From assembly GCF_007833355.1 (NCBI RefSeq), contig NZ_CP020914.1, forward strand, positions 1,784,047 through 1,848,046: 64,000 nucleotides of DNA. The letters run 5' to 3'. A model generated the notes under the pieces. The model was not told the origin of the DNA. It was given only the letters and a program-made list of their open reading frames with translations, and did not search any database. This DNA comes from Denitratisoma sp. DHT3 (lineage in GTDB: Bacteria; Pseudomonadota; Gammaproteobacteria; Burkholderiales; Rhodocyclaceae). Below, piece after piece: positions 43,381-52,186 of this stretch (position 1 is the first letter of the stretch; each line of letters opens with the position of its first letter). The position numbers and the translations under genes are program-made.

Positions 43381-43950
43381 ATGAACACCTCTTTGATCAA
43401 TACCGAGATTCTTCCCTTCAAGGCCACCGCCTACCACAACGGCAAGTTCGTCGAAGTCACCGAGGCGACCCTGAAGAGCAAGTGGTCGGTGGTCTTCTTC
43501 TACCCCGCCGACTTCACCTTCGTCTGCCCGACGGAGCTGGGCGACCTGGCCGACAACTACGCCGAATTCCAGAAGCTGGGAGTCGAGATTTACGGCGTAT
43601 CCACCGACACCCATTTCACCCACAAGGCGTGGCACGACACCTCCGAGACCATCGGCAAGATCCAGTTCCCGATGATCGGCGACCCCACCGGCACCCTCAC
43701 CCGCAACTTCGGCGTGATGATCGAGGCCGCGGGCCTGGCCGAGCGCGGCACCTTCGTCGCCGATCCGAGCGGCAAGATCCAGATCATCGAGGTCAACGCC
43801 GGTGGCGTCGGCCGCAACGCGGAAGAGTTGCTGCGCAAGATCAAGGCCGCCCAGTACGTCGCCGCCCACCCCGGTGAAGTCTGCCCGGCCAAGTGGAAGG
43901 AAGGCGAAGCCACCCTTGCCCCCTCGTTGGATCTGGTCGGCAAGATCTGA
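43381..43950 (+). CDS. ahpC: Alkyl hydroperoxide reductase subunit C (peroxiredoxin)
   Basis: Reduces H2O2, organic peroxides and peroxynitrite. The 189-residue typical 2-Cys peroxiredoxin has the peroxidatic Cys49 in [13 protein letters not shown] and the resolving Cys168 in [12 protein letters not shown] strong ribosome binding site precedes it. It is led by an OxyR-like site and followed by ahpF, its reductase, after a 70-base gap with a strong hairpin. Confidence 0.98.
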   Translation: MNTSLINTEILPFKATAYHNGKFVEVTEATLKSKWSVVFFYPADFTFVCPTELGDLADNYAEFQKLGVEIYGVSTDTHFTHKAWHDTSETIGKIQFPMIGDPTGTLTRNFGVMIEAAGLAERGTFVADPSGKIQIIEVNAGGVGRNAEELLRKIKAAQYVAAHPGEVCPAKWKEGEATLAPSLDLVGKI

Positions 43951-43959
43951 CGCTTCCAC

Positions 43960-43983
43960 GGTCGCCGGCAAAAGCCGGCGACC
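43960..43983 (+). other. Intercistronic hairpin between ahpC and ahpF
   Basis: GGTCGCCGGC-AAAA-GCCGGCGACC is a perfect 10-bp stem with an AAAA loop, starting 10 bases after the ahpC stop. There is no T-run. It probably protects the ahpC 3' end or lowers read-through, so that AhpC is made in excess over AhpF. Confidence 0.75.
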
Positions 43984-44020
43984 GGTCCCCAAGCACCCAC
44001 AGCATCCGCAGGAGAAGACC

Positions 44021-45631
44021 ATGCTCGACGCCGCACTCAAGACCCAGCTCAAGACCTACCTCGAACGCCTGCAGCAACCCATCGAACTCGTCGCCTCGCT
44101 CGACGACGGCCCCAAGTCCGCCGAGGTCCGGGAACTGCTGCGCGAGATCGGCGAGCTGTCGGCGTTGATCACCGTCCGCGAGGACGGCGCCGACGCGCGC
44201 CGTCCCTCCTTCTCCGTCGGTCCCGCGCACAACGGCGGCAAGCCCGCCCGCATCCGCTTCGCCGGCATGCCGCTGGGCCACGAATTCACCTCCCTGGTGC
44301 TGGCGCTGCTGCAAAGCGGCGGCCATCCGCCCAAGGTCGATGCCGCGACCATCGAGCAGATCCAGTCCATTCCGGGGAACCACCGCTTCGAGACCTACAT
44401 CTCGCTCTCCTGCCACAACTGCCCGGACGTGGTGCAGGCGCTGAACCTGATGGCCGTGCTCAACCCCGGCATCGAAAACGTGATGATCGACGGCGCGCTG
44501 TTCCAGGAAGAAGTGGAGACGCGCCGGATCATGGCGGTGCCCGCCGTGCTGTTGAACGGCGAGGACTTCGGCCAGGGCCGCATGACGCTGGAGGAGATCG
44601 TGGCCAAGCTGGTCGCCATGACCGACAGCGGCGCCGCCGAGCGCGCCGCCGAACGGATCGACGCCAAGGAAGCCTTCGACGTGCTGGTGGTCGGCGGCGG
44701 TCCCGCCGGCGCGGCGGCCGCGATTTACGCGGCGCGCAAGGGCATCCGCACCGGCCTCGTGGCCGAACGCTTCGGCGGCCAGGTGCTGGATACCCTGGCC
44801 ATCGAGAACCTGATTTCCGTGCCCCATACCGAGGGTCCCAAACTGGCGGCGGCGCTGGAACAGCACGTCAAGGAATACGAGGTCGACATCATGAACCTGC
44901 AGCGCGCGGCGGCGCTGATTCCGGCCGAGGCCGACGGCCTGCACCGGGTGCGCCTCGACAGCGGCGCGACGCTCCAGGCCAGAAGCGTGGTCCTCGCCAC
45001 CGGCGCGCGCTGGCGCGAAATGGACGTTCCCGGCGAACAGCAATACAAGGCCCGCGGCGTGTGCTTCTGCCCCCACTGCGACGGCCCCTTGTTCCGCGGC
45101 AAGCGCGTCGCGGTGATCGGCGGCGGCAACTCGGGCGTCGAGGCGGCGATCGACCTGGCCGGCGTCGTCAGCCACGTCACGCTGCTCGAATTCGACACCC
45201 GGCTGCGCGCCGATGCCGTGTTGCAGGCCAAGCTCACCAGCCTGCCCAACGTCAGCGTCATCACCAACGCGCAGACCACCGAAGTCACCGGCGACGGCGA
45301 AAAGGTGAACGGCATCGTCTATAAAGACCGCAGCGGCGGCGACAGCCACCGTATCGAGCTCGAAGGCATCTTCGTCCAGATCGGCTTGCTGCCCAACACC
45401 CACTGGCTGCAAGGCACGCTCGCGCTCTCGCCGCGCGGCGAGATCGAAGTGGATGCCCGCGGCCAGACTTCGGTGCCCGGCGTCTTCGCCGCCGGCGACG
45501 CGACGACCTCGCCCTACAAACAGATCATCATCGCCATGGGCGACGGCGCCAAGGCCAGTCTCGGCGCCTTCGACCACCTGATTCGCAGTTCAGTGCCGGC
45601 CTCGGCCGTCAATAGCGCAGTACCCGCTTAA
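44021..45631 (+). CDS. ahpF: Alkyl hydroperoxide reductase subunit F
   Basis: A flavoprotein that reduces AhpC with NADH. Its 536 residues hold an N-terminal tandem thioredoxin-fold domain with CHNC at about 128-131 ([13 protein letters not shown]) and a thioredoxin-reductase-like core with [10 protein letters not shown] and the redox CPHC ([14 protein letters not shown]). [16 protein letters not shown] for NAD and the C-terminal FAD segment GVFAAGDAT follow. GGAGAAG precedes the ATG. It is cotranscribed with ahpC. Its stop codon lies in the first bases of intergenic repeat copy D. Confidence 0.97.
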   Translation: MLDAALKTQLKTYLERLQQPIELVASLDDGPKSAEVRELLREIGELSALITVREDGADARRPSFSVGPAHNGGKPARIRFAGMPLGHEFTSLVLALLQSGGHPPKVDAATIEQIQSIPGNHRFETYISLSCHNCPDVVQALNLMAVLNPGIENVMIDGALFQEEVETRRIMAVPAVLLNGEDFGQGRMTLEEIVAKLVAMTDSGAAERAAERIDAKEAFDVLVVGGGPAGAAAAIYAARKGIRTGLVAERFGGQVLDTLAIENLISVPHTEGPKLAAALEQHVKEYEVDIMNLQRAAALIPAEADGLHRVRLDSGATLQARSVVLATGARWREMDVPGEQQYKARGVCFCPHCDGPLFRGKRVAVIGGGNSGVEAAIDLAGVVSHVTLLEFDTRLRADAVLQAKLTSLPNVSVITNAQTTEVTGDGEKVNGIVYKDRSGGDSHRIELEGIFVQIGLLPNTHWLQGTLALSPRGEIEVDARGQTSVPGVFAAGDATTSPYKQIIIAMGDGAKASLGAFDHLIRSSVPASAVNSAVPA

Positions 45632-45788
45632 CGCTCATGGAAAGGAGATTTCCGCGCCGGTCCATGAAATACGCAAAGGGCAGGAAGGCCCTCCCCCTCC
45701 CAACCTCCCCCTCTCCGGGGGAGGTGACGGTATCGGCTCGCTGCGCTCGTATGTTTGATCTGCTGTTTCAATTTGCTGTTTCACGCTA
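45629..45788 (+). repeat. Dispersed intergenic repeat, copy D
   Basis: Type 2 upstream half, shared with copy F: TAACGCTCATGGAAA (its TAA is the ahpF stop) and TCCATGAAATACGC. It is followed by the common half with the perfect hairpin, GGCTCGCTGCGCTCG, CTGCTGTTTCAATTTGC and TTTCACGCTAA. It fills the ahpF-katA gap and ends just before AGGAAAAGGAGA, the katA ribosome binding site. Confidence 0.9.
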
Positions 45789-45810
45789 AACCAGGAAAAG
45801 GAGATTCACC

Positions 45811-47256
45811 ATGAGCGACAAGCAGAAACTCACCACCGCCGCCGGCTGCCCGGTGGTCGACAACCAGAACACCATGACCGCCGGGCCGCGCGGCCCGGCA
45901 CTGCTGCAGGACGTCTGGCTGCTGGAGAAGCTCGCCCACTTCGACCGCGAAGTGATTCCCGAGCGCCGCATGCACGCCAAGGGTTCGGGCGCCTACGGCA
46001 CTTTCACCGTGACCCATGACATCACGAAATACACGCGGGCCAAGATCTTCTCCCAGATCGGCAAGAAGACCGAGCTGTTCGCCCGCTTCACCACCGTCGC
46101 CGGCGAGCGCGGCGCGGCCGACGCCGAGCGCGACATCCGTGGCTTCGCGGTCAAGTTCTACACCGAGGAAGGCAACTGGGATCTGGTCGGCAACAACACG
46201 CCGGTATTCTTCCTGCGCGACCCGCTCAAGTTCCCGGACCTCAACCACGCGGTCAAGCGCGACCCGCGCACCAACATGCGCAGCGCGCGCAACAACTGGG
46301 ACTTCTGGACCTCGCTGCCCGAGGCCCTGCACCAGATCACCATCGTCATGTCCGACCGCGGCATCCCGGCCAGCTACCGCACCATGCACGGTTTCGGCTC
46401 GCACACCTTCAGCTTCATCAACGCGCAGAACGAGCGCTTCTGGGTCAAGTTCCACCTCAAGAGCCAGCAGGGCATCAAGAACCTGAGCGACGCCGAGGCC
46501 GAGTCGATCGTCGGCAAGGACCGTGAAAGCCACCAGCGCGACCTGTATGAAGCCGTCGAGCGCGGCGACTTCCCGAAGTGGACGCTCAAGGTGCAGATCA
46601 TGCCGGAGAAGGACGCCTCCAAGGTGCCCTACCATCCCTTCGATCTCACCAAGGTCTGGCCGCACAAGGACTACCCGCTGATCGACGTCGGCGTCATGGA
46701 GTTGAACCGCAACCCGGAGAACTTCTTCGCCGAAGTGGAACAATCGGCCTTCAACCCGGCGGCCGTGGTGCCCGGCATCGGCTTCTCGCCCGACAAGATG
46801 CTGCAGGCGCGGCTGTTCTCCTACGGCGACGCCCAGCGTTACCGGCTCGGCGTGAACCATCACCAGATTCCGGTGAACGCGCCGCGCTGCCCCGTGCATA
46901 GCTACCACCGCGACGGCCAGATGCGCACCGACGGCAACCACGGCGGCACGCTCGGCTACGAGCCCAACAGCTACGGCGAATGGCGCGAGCAGCCCGACTA
47001 CCGCGAGCCGCCGCTGTCCGTGGAAGGCGCGGCCGACCATTGGAACCATCGCGCGGACGACGATTACTATTCCCAGCCCCGCGCGCTGTTCCGCCTGATG
47101 ACTCCGGCGCAGCAACAGACCCTGTTCGACAATACGGCACGGGGCATGGGTGATGCGCCGGAAGAGATCAAGCGCCGTCACATCGCCAACTGCACGAAGT
47201 GCGATCCGGCCTATGGCGAAGGGGTCGCCAAGGCCCTGGGCATGTCCGCGTCCTGA
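45811..47256 (+). CDS. katA: Catalase (heme, small-subunit type)
   Basis: Dismutates hydrogen peroxide. The 481-residue monofunctional catalase has the catalytic His in [13 protein letters not shown], the Asn region in [19 protein letters not shown], and the proximal heme Tyr in [14 protein letters not shown]. The length fits clade 3 small-subunit catalases. It has a strong ribosome binding site, AAAAGGAGATTC. It follows ahpF across repeat copy D and may be read from the ahp promoter or from one within the repeat. A 12-bp hairpin follows its stop. Confidence 0.98.
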   Translation: MSDKQKLTTAAGCPVVDNQNTMTAGPRGPALLQDVWLLEKLAHFDREVIPERRMHAKGSGAYGTFTVTHDITKYTRAKIFSQIGKKTELFARFTTVAGERGAADAERDIRGFAVKFYTEEGNWDLVGNNTPVFFLRDPLKFPDLNHAVKRDPRTNMRSARNNWDFWTSLPEALHQITIVMSDRGIPASYRTMHGFGSHTFSFINAQNERFWVKFHLKSQQGIKNLSDAEAESIVGKDRESHQRDLYEAVERGDFPKWTLKVQIMPEKDASKVPYHPFDLTKVWPHKDYPLIDVGVMELNRNPENFFAEVEQSAFNPAAVVPGIGFSPDKMLQARLFSYGDAQRYRLGVNHHQIPVNAPRCPVHSYHRDGQMRTDGNHGGTLGYEPNSYGEWREQPDYREPPLSVEGAADHWNHRADDDYYSQPRALFRLMTPAQQQTLFDNTARGMGDAPEEIKRRHIANCTKCDPAYGEGVAKALGMSAS

Positions 47257-47262
47257 TCGTCG

Positions 47263-47306
47263 CACCGCCGGGACGATGCGCCTCCCCAGGCCGCGTCCCG
47301 GCGGTG
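47263..47306 (+). other. Long-stem hairpin after katA
   Basis: CACCGCCGGGAC and GTCCCGGCGGTG form a perfect 12-bp stem around a 20-base loop, 7 bases after the katA stop. There is no T-run, so it is probably an RNA-stabilising or factor-dependent termination structure. Confidence 0.65.
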
Positions 47307-47416
47307 TCCCATCAATATCCGCTCAATCCCCGGCGGGGACGGATCGTACCGACGCCGCCGGGAATTCCGGCAACCAAGACTTCCTTGCCCAACCATTCCC
47401 TGCTAGGCTTGGCGCC

Positions 47417-48361
47417 ATGAATTCCGAACTCGTCGAAGCGTCCCGTCTGCCCGTCGCGGGCTGGTCCCGGGTATTTCAAGAGCATGCCCGCAGCCACGGG
47501 CTGGCGACTTTGGGATTGGGTGTCGGTCTTGTCGCCGTTCTGGCGCTGCTGATCCAGAGCGTGGTTCAGATTCTGGCCGGGGAGGTGACGACCGGAACCC
47601 GTTATGCGCTGCTGGGCGGCGGAGCGGGTTTCGCCACCACGGCCCTTGGCGCCCTGCCCGCCCTGATGCTGCGCAGCCTGCCGCAACGCCTGGAGGACAG
47701 CCTGCTCGGCCTCGCCGCGGGCATGATGCTCGCCGCCAGTGCCTTTTCCCTGCTGCTGCCGGGCCTGGAAGCGGGCGCCGCCCTGCTGGGCGGCAAGCCC
47801 CTGGGCGCCGCCGTGGTGGTGGCGGGCATGGCCCTCGGCGTGCTGCTGATGCTGGGCCTGGATGAATTCACGCCCCACGAGCATGTCGAGACCGGGCCTT
47901 GCGGAGCGGGCCACGAGCGTTGCAGCCGGGCATGGCTGTTCGTCTGCGCCATCGCCCTGCACAACCTGCCCGAAGGCATGGCCATCGGCGTCGCCTTTTC
48001 CCGGAGCGACATGACGGTGGGCCTGCCCCTGACGACGGCCATCGCCCTGCAGGACATTCCCGAAGGCCTGGCAGTGGCCCTGGCGATGCGCGGGGCCGGC
48101 TTCACCGCGCCCTTCGCCGTCCTGGTGGCGGCCCTGAGCGGCCTGCTCGAACCGCTGGGCGCCTTGCTCGGCGTCGGCCTCTCCAGCGGCCTGGCCCTGG
48201 CCTACCCAATCGGCCTCGGGCTGGCCGCGGGCGCGATGATTTTCGTCGTGTCCCACGAGGTCATTCCTGAAACCCACCGCAACGGCCACCAGACGCCGGC
48301 GACGCTCGGCCTCATGGGCGGGTTCGCCCTGATGATGGTTCTGGACACCACCCTGGGCTGA
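47417..48361 (+). CDS. ZIP family metal transporter
   Basis: A 314-residue membrane protein with about eight transmembrane helices. The two metal-site motifs of the ZIP family are present, [15 protein letters not shown] and [13 protein letters not shown], with a His/Cys-containing loop before them ([19 protein letters not shown], about 154-172). It should import zinc, iron or manganese. The start [10 protein letters not shown] follows an intergenic gap after the katA hairpin. Its placement between catalase and dps suggests metal supply in the oxidative-stress response. Confidence 0.9.
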   Translation: MNSELVEASRLPVAGWSRVFQEHARSHGLATLGLGVGLVAVLALLIQSVVQILAGEVTTGTRYALLGGGAGFATTALGALPALMLRSLPQRLEDSLLGLAAGMMLAASAFSLLLPGLEAGAALLGGKPLGAAVVVAGMALGVLLMLGLDEFTPHEHVETGPCGAGHERCSRAWLFVCAIALHNLPEGMAIGVAFSRSDMTVGLPLTTAIALQDIPEGLAVALAMRGAGFTAPFAVLVAALSGLLEPLGALLGVGLSSGLALAYPIGLGLAAGAMIFVVSHEVIPETHRNGHQTPATLGLMGGFALMMVLDTTLG

Positions 48362-48407
48362 ATCCATCGGTCCGGTTTTTCAACAACGCGACAAGGAGCA
48401 ATCGATC

Positions 48408-48902
48408 ATGAGCACCAAGAAGACCAAGACCCCGACCATCGACATCGGCATGAGCAGCGGCGATCGGGAGAAGATCGCGCGCGGCCTGTCCGCGCTGCTC
48501 GCGGACAGCTACACGCTGTATCTGATGACCCACAATTTCCACTGGAACGTCACCGGCCCGCAATTCAACAGCCTGCACCTGATGTTCATGGGCCAATACA
48601 CCGAGCAATGGAACGCGCTCGACCTGATCGCCGAGCGCATCCGCGCGCTGGGCCATCCCGCGCCCGGCACCTACAAGGAGTTCGTCAAGCTGGCCTCGAT
48701 CAAGGAAGTGGAAGGCGTGCCCAAGGCCACCGACATGATCCGCCACCTGGTCGCCGCCCAGGAGGCCACCGCGCGCACCGCGCGCAAGCTGTTCCCGCTG
48801 GTGGACAGCGCCAACGATCAGCCGACCGCGGACCTCCTGACCCAGCGCCTGGAGGTGCATGAAAAGACCGCCTGGATGCTGCGCAGCCTGCTCGAAGACT
48901 GA
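48408..48902 (+). CDS. dps: Dps family DNA-protecting ferritin-like protein
   Basis: Forms dodecamers that store iron, consume H2O2 and protect DNA. The 164-residue protein has ferroxidase residues in [13 protein letters not shown] and in [16 protein letters not shown]. The N-terminus is Lys/Thr rich ([14 protein letters not shown]), suitable for DNA contact. ACAAGGAGC precedes the ATG at 48408. It ends with a strong intrinsic terminator and closes the stress block. Confidence 0.95.
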   Translation: MSTKKTKTPTIDIGMSSGDREKIARGLSALLADSYTLYLMTHNFHWNVTGPQFNSLHLMFMGQYTEQWNALDLIAERIRALGHPAPGTYKEFVKLASIKEVEGVPKATDMIRHLVAAQEATARTARKLFPLVDSANDQPTADLLTQRLEVHEKTAWMLRSLLED

Positions 48903-48927
48903 ATCCGGCACCCCTCCGATCCGATTC

Positions 48928-48955
48928 TCCCCCGGTCCGGCCGGGGGATTTTTTT
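48928..48955 (+). terminator. Intrinsic terminator of dps
   Basis: TCCCCCGG-TCCGG-CCGGGGGA (8-bp stem) is followed by seven T residues, about 26 bases after the dps stop. Confidence 0.92.
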
Positions 48956-49000
48956 GCAACCGGCGCCCATCCCGCAGGGCGCACAGGACGATGGAACACC

Positions 49001-49552
49001 ATGGGACACCGACTCTCGAAAATCTACACCCGCACCGGCGATGCCGGCACCACCGGACTCGGCGACGGTTCGCGCACGGCCAAGGACTCGGCGCGCATCA
49101 CGGCCATGGGCGAGGTGGACGAACTCAACTCCCTGATCGGCGTCGCGCTGTGCGAGGCCATGGCCGACGACGTGCGGGAACTGCTGCTCGGCATCCAGCA
49201 CGACCTGTTCGACCTGGGCGGGGAGCTCTGCGTGCCGGGCGCCAGCTTTGTGGCCGCGACCCAGCCGGGGCGGCTGGAGCAGGCGGTGGATCGCTACAAC
49301 GGCGAATTGTCGCCGCTGAAGGAGTTCATCCTGCCCGGCGGCACCCGCGCCGCGGCCCAACTGCACCTGGCGCGCACCGTCTGCCGCCGCGCCGAGCGCA
49401 GCCTGGTGACCCTGGCGGCGGCGGAAACGGTGTCCGACACCGCGCGCCAGTACCTGAACCGGCTCTCCGACCTGCTGTTCGTCCTCGCCCGCTGGCTCAA
49501 CAAGAGCGCCGGCGGCGGCGACGTGCTGTGGCAGAAAGGCAAGAACGCTTGA
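49001..49552 (+). CDS. Cob(I)yrinic acid a,c-diamide adenosyltransferase (PduO type)
   Basis: Converts cob(I)alamin and ATP to adenosylcobalamin. The 183-residue trimeric-type protein has the ATP-binding N-terminus KIYTRTGDAGTTGLGDGSR, the conserved MGEVDELNSLIG, and the active-site CRRAERSLV. Cofactor from this enzyme serves B12-dependent mutases, which would be consistent with a propionyl-CoA load from steroid side chains, though that link is inference. It is followed by repeat copy E. Confidence 0.93.
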   Translation: MGHRLSKIYTRTGDAGTTGLGDGSRTAKDSARITAMGEVDELNSLIGVALCEAMADDVRELLLGIQHDLFDLGGELCVPGASFVAATQPGRLEQAVDRYNGELSPLKEFILPGGTRAAAQLHLARTVCRRAERSLVTLAAAETVSDTARQYLNRLSDLLFVLARWLNKSAGGGDVLWQKGKNA

Positions 49553-49554
49553 CC

Positions 49555-49726
49555 CGGCCAAGCCGGAACCCAACCGGGGAGACTTCGCTGCAGGGCGACA
49601 CCGCTGGGCCGGAAAAGCGCAAGAAGGCCCTCCCCCTCCCGGCCTCCCCCCTCTGGGGGAGGTGACAATGTCGGCTCGCTGCGCTCGAACATTGGACTTG
49701 CCGTTTCAATGGACTATTTCACGGCA
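49555..49726 (+). repeat. Dispersed intergenic repeat, copy E
   Basis: Type 1 upstream half (CGGCCAAGCCGGAACCCAAC), a hairpin variant with the stem kept (CCTCCCC...GGGGAGG), GGCTCGCTGCGCTCG, TTGCCGTTTCAAT and the TTTCACG end. It lies between the convergent ends of the adenosyltransferase gene and the UbiA-family gene. Confidence 0.85.
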
Positions 49727-49758
49727 AACATCTTCCCCAGCATCTCATCTCCGGAACG

Positions 49759-50655
49759 CTACAGCCGCCCGGTCAGCACCGCCAGCACCGTCGCCAGCCA
49801 GGCCAGCACCGCCAGGATCAGGTGCGGGTCGGTCAGGACTTCCCGGGCCACGTCGCCGCCGCCCTGGCGCCGATGCAGCAGGAACAGGTAGCGCAGCATG
49901 CCGTAGAGCACGAAGGGCACGGTCAGCATCAAGCGACTGCTGCCGTGCAGGGCGACGGTTTCGGCACTGACCGTGTAGAGACTGTAGGTGACCACCGTGC
50001 ACGCCGCGGCGATGGTGATGAACTGATCCAGCAGGGCTTCGGAATAATCCTCCAGCACCCGCCGGTGGCCGCCCGAGGCCGCGGCCAGCGCCGCCAGTTC
50101 GGCGCGGCGCTTGGCGAAGCCGAGGAACAGGGTCAGCATCAGGCCGCACAGCAGCAGCCACAGGGAGGGCGCGATGTCCAGGCCCAGGGTGCCCGCCAGC
50201 AGGCGCAGCATGAAGCCGGCGGCGATCAGGAACACGTCGAGCACCACCACGTGCTTCAGGCCCAGGCTGTAGCCGACGTTCAGCACCAGATAGGCGACGA
50301 ACACCCAGGGTGCCCGCCCCGCCACGCTGAAGGCCAGGGCCAGGCCGCCCGCGAGGCACACCATCAGCAGCAGCACGGCGGCGGGAACGCCGACCGTGCC
50401 GGCCGCCAGCGGGCGGCGCCGCTTCCTGGGGTGCTGCCGGTCCTGTTCGCGGTCGCGCAGGTCGTTGAAGACATAGACCGAGGACGACAGCAGGCAGAAG
50501 GCCAGGAAGGCCCACAGACCCTGCTGCAGGCGCGCGGCGTCGTGCCAGGCGTGGCCGAACAGCAGCCCGACCAGCACGAAGCCGTTCTTGATCCACTGAT
50601 GCGGACGCAGCAGCGCAAACAGCGGGGCGAGCGGCGGAAACCTCAGCGCGGACAT
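49759..50655 (-). CDS. UbiA-family prenyltransferase (decaprenyl-phosphate phosphoribosyltransferase-like)
   Basis: A 298-residue integral membrane protein with about eight helices. The first Asp motif is NDLRDREQDRQHPRKRRRPLA and a second Asp lies in LDVFLIAAGFMLRLL. The N-terminus LRPHQWIKNGFVLVGLLF is typical of DPPR synthases, which join polyprenyl phosphate and PRPP, rather than of UbiA itself. The start MSALRFPPL at 50655 is preferred to an upstream ATG within the glycosyltransferase end. It overlaps that gene by 13 bases, suggesting a shared role in polyprenyl-linked sugar metabolism. No DprE1/DprE2 genes are nearby. Confidence 0.83.
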   Translation of the reverse strand: MSALRFPPLAPLFALLRPHQWIKNGFVLVGLLFGHAWHDAARLQQGLWAFLAFCLLSSSVYVFNDLRDREQDRQHPRKRRRPLAAGTVGVPAAVLLLMVCLAGGLALAFSVAGRAPWVFVAYLVLNVGYSLGLKHVVVLDVFLIAAGFMLRLLAGTLGLDIAPSLWLLLCGLMLTLFLGFAKRRAELAALAAASGGHRRVLEDYSEALLDQFITIAAACTVVTYSLYTVSAETVALHGSSRLMLTVPFVLYGMLRYLFLLHRRQGGGDVAREVLTDPHLILAVLAWLATVLAVLTGRL

Positions 50656-52184
50656 GGCTGCCCCGGCCAGTAGCGGTCGCAGAAATAGCAGGCGGTGGTC
50701 GGCAGCCACGCCGGGACACGGTAATACTTGTCGCGCACCGTGGCCAGCACCGTGTCGCGGTAGCGCGGGTAGTCGAAGCCGCGCCCCATGATCTGGTGGA
50801 AGGTGACGCCGTGCAGCGTGAAGGTCGCCGTGCGCAGTTCGCGGAAATACGGCTCGTAGGCGCCGGGCGGCGGCGCGCTCTTCCTCAGGATCAGGATGTT
50901 GCGCCCGTCCAGGGCGCTGAAGTCGGTCAGGATGTCGTCATGGCGCGCATGGCTGGATGCCTCGCCGAACACCAGGAAATAGCGCCGCGCGTTGTAGCCC
51001 AGGGTCACCGCGTCGGCGTAGCCGTCGCTGGCGAAGGCGTACTCCGCCGCGTAGGGCTTCAGCCGCGCGGCGATCTGCGGCGCCTCGAACGCCAGCACCA
51101 CGCTGTCGTACCACTTGGTGCCCTGCCAGCGCTCCAGCGAGGTCAGGCCGACGGCGCCCAGCAGGACGACGTGCAGCGCGGCGAAGCCCAGGAAGAAGGC
51201 GCGCAGCCGCGCCAGCGCCCGCTCATCCAGGGCAAGGGCGGCCAGCACGAAAACAAACGGCAGGAAGGACAGCATCCAGTGCAGGCCGACGGTCTTTTTC
51301 AGCGACAGCAGGCCGAACAGCAGCAGGGGCACGCCGGCCAGCAGCGCCACGCTGGTCAACTCCGGTCGGCGCCGCAGTTTCCCAAGTCGCCAGACGAGGG
51401 GCGGCGTCAACAGATAGATCAGCGTGACCGCGTAGAGCAGCGGCGTCTGCCAGGAGAACGCCGACTTGCCGTGCCGATTGACGAAATTGAACATGTAGTT
51501 GGGCCAGCAGTGCCCCATGTTCCACCAGGCCATCAATCCCAGCGCCGGCAGGCAGCAGGCATAGACGATGGCCAGGCCGGCGAGGCTTCTGCGATCCGGA
51601 CGGCGCAGCGCATCGACCAGGTAGGCGAAGCCCAGGAAGGCGACGAAATACTTGGACAGCACCGCCAGCGCCAGCGCCAGGCCGCTGGCCAGATACCAGC
51701 CGAGATGGCCGTCGCGCCGCGCCCGCAGCCAGGCCAGCCCCGAGAGCACCGAACCGTAGGCCAGCGGCGTGTCGGTGGTGATCAGCACGTTCCAGACGCT
51801 GGTCGGCGCCAGCAGCACCAGCAGCGCCGCGCTCCAGCGCCGCCATTCCTCGGCGCCGGACCAGATGCGCGGTACGAACCAGGCGACGGCGCCGGCCAGC
51901 AGCATGGGCTGTACCACCGAGGTCAGGCGCAGCCAGGCCGCGCCGTCACCCAGTGCCAACTGGGCCGCCAGCCACCAGCCGATCATCGGCGGGTGGTCGT
52001 AGAAGCCCCAGTCGGGAATCTTGCCCCACCAGATGAAATAGGCTTCGTCGCCGGTGATGGGCAAGGCCCCGGCCAGCCAGAGCCGGAACGCGAGCAGCGG
52101 CGCCAGCAGGTACAAGAAAAGACGGCGCGTGGAACACGCGCCGTCGATTTCGTTACGCAGCAGAGGGCTGCCGCCCAGGGCCAT
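50643..52184 (-). CDS. Glycosyltransferase family 39-type (ArnT/PMT-like) membrane protein
   Basis: A 513-residue polytopic protein of the PMT_2 family. GDEAYFIWWGKIPDWGFYDHP near the N-terminus carries the catalytic Asp and the DHPP motif of ArnT-type enzymes, with about 11 more helices and a C-terminal periplasmic domain. It would transfer a sugar from a polyprenyl-phosphate donor to a lipid or protein at the periplasmic face. The start at 52184 is 2 bases after the aroG stop. An intrinsic terminator-like hairpin (52113-52145) lies over codons 14-24. No start below it keeps the first helix intact. Confidence 0.85.
   Translation of the reverse strand: MALGGSPLLRNEIDGACSTRRLFLYLLAPLLAFRLWLAGALPITGDEAYFIWWGKIPDWGFYDHPPMIGWWLAAQLALGDGAAWLRLTSVVQPMLLAGAVAWFVPRIWSGAEEWRRWSAALLVLLAPTSVWNVLITTDTPLAYGSVLSGLAWLRARRDGHLGWYLASGLALALAVLSKYFVAFLGFAYLVDALRRPDRRSLAGLAIVYACCLPALGLMAWWNMGHCWPNYMFNFVNRHGKSAFSWQTPLLYAVTLIYLLTPPLVWRLGKLRRRPELTSVALLAGVPLLLFGLLSLKKTVGLHWMLSFLPFVFVLAALALDERALARLRAFFLGFAALHVVLLGAVGLTSLERWQGTKWYDSVVLAFEAPQIAARLKPYAAEYAFASDGYADAVTLGYNARRYFLVFGEASSHARHDDILTDFSALDGRNILILRKSAPPPGAYEPYFRELRTATFTLHGVTFHQIMGRGFDYPRYRDTVLATVRDKYYRVPAWLPTTACYFCDRYWPGQPCPR
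52113..52145 (-). terminator. Terminator-like hairpin inside the glycosyltransferase 5' end
   Basis: On the - strand, GACGGCGCGTG-TTC-CACGCGCCGTC (11-bp perfect stem) is followed by TTTTCTTG. It sits 42 bases after the aroG stop and inside the first 25 codons of the next gene. It may end most aroG transcripts and limit read-through. Confidence 0.7.
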
Positions 52185-52186
52185 GC

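Noticed and set aside
47290..47420. OxyR or Fur site before the ZIP transporter, and OxyR sites before katA and dps
   Set aside because: No arrangement matching the four-tetramer spacing or a Fur box was found in these gaps.
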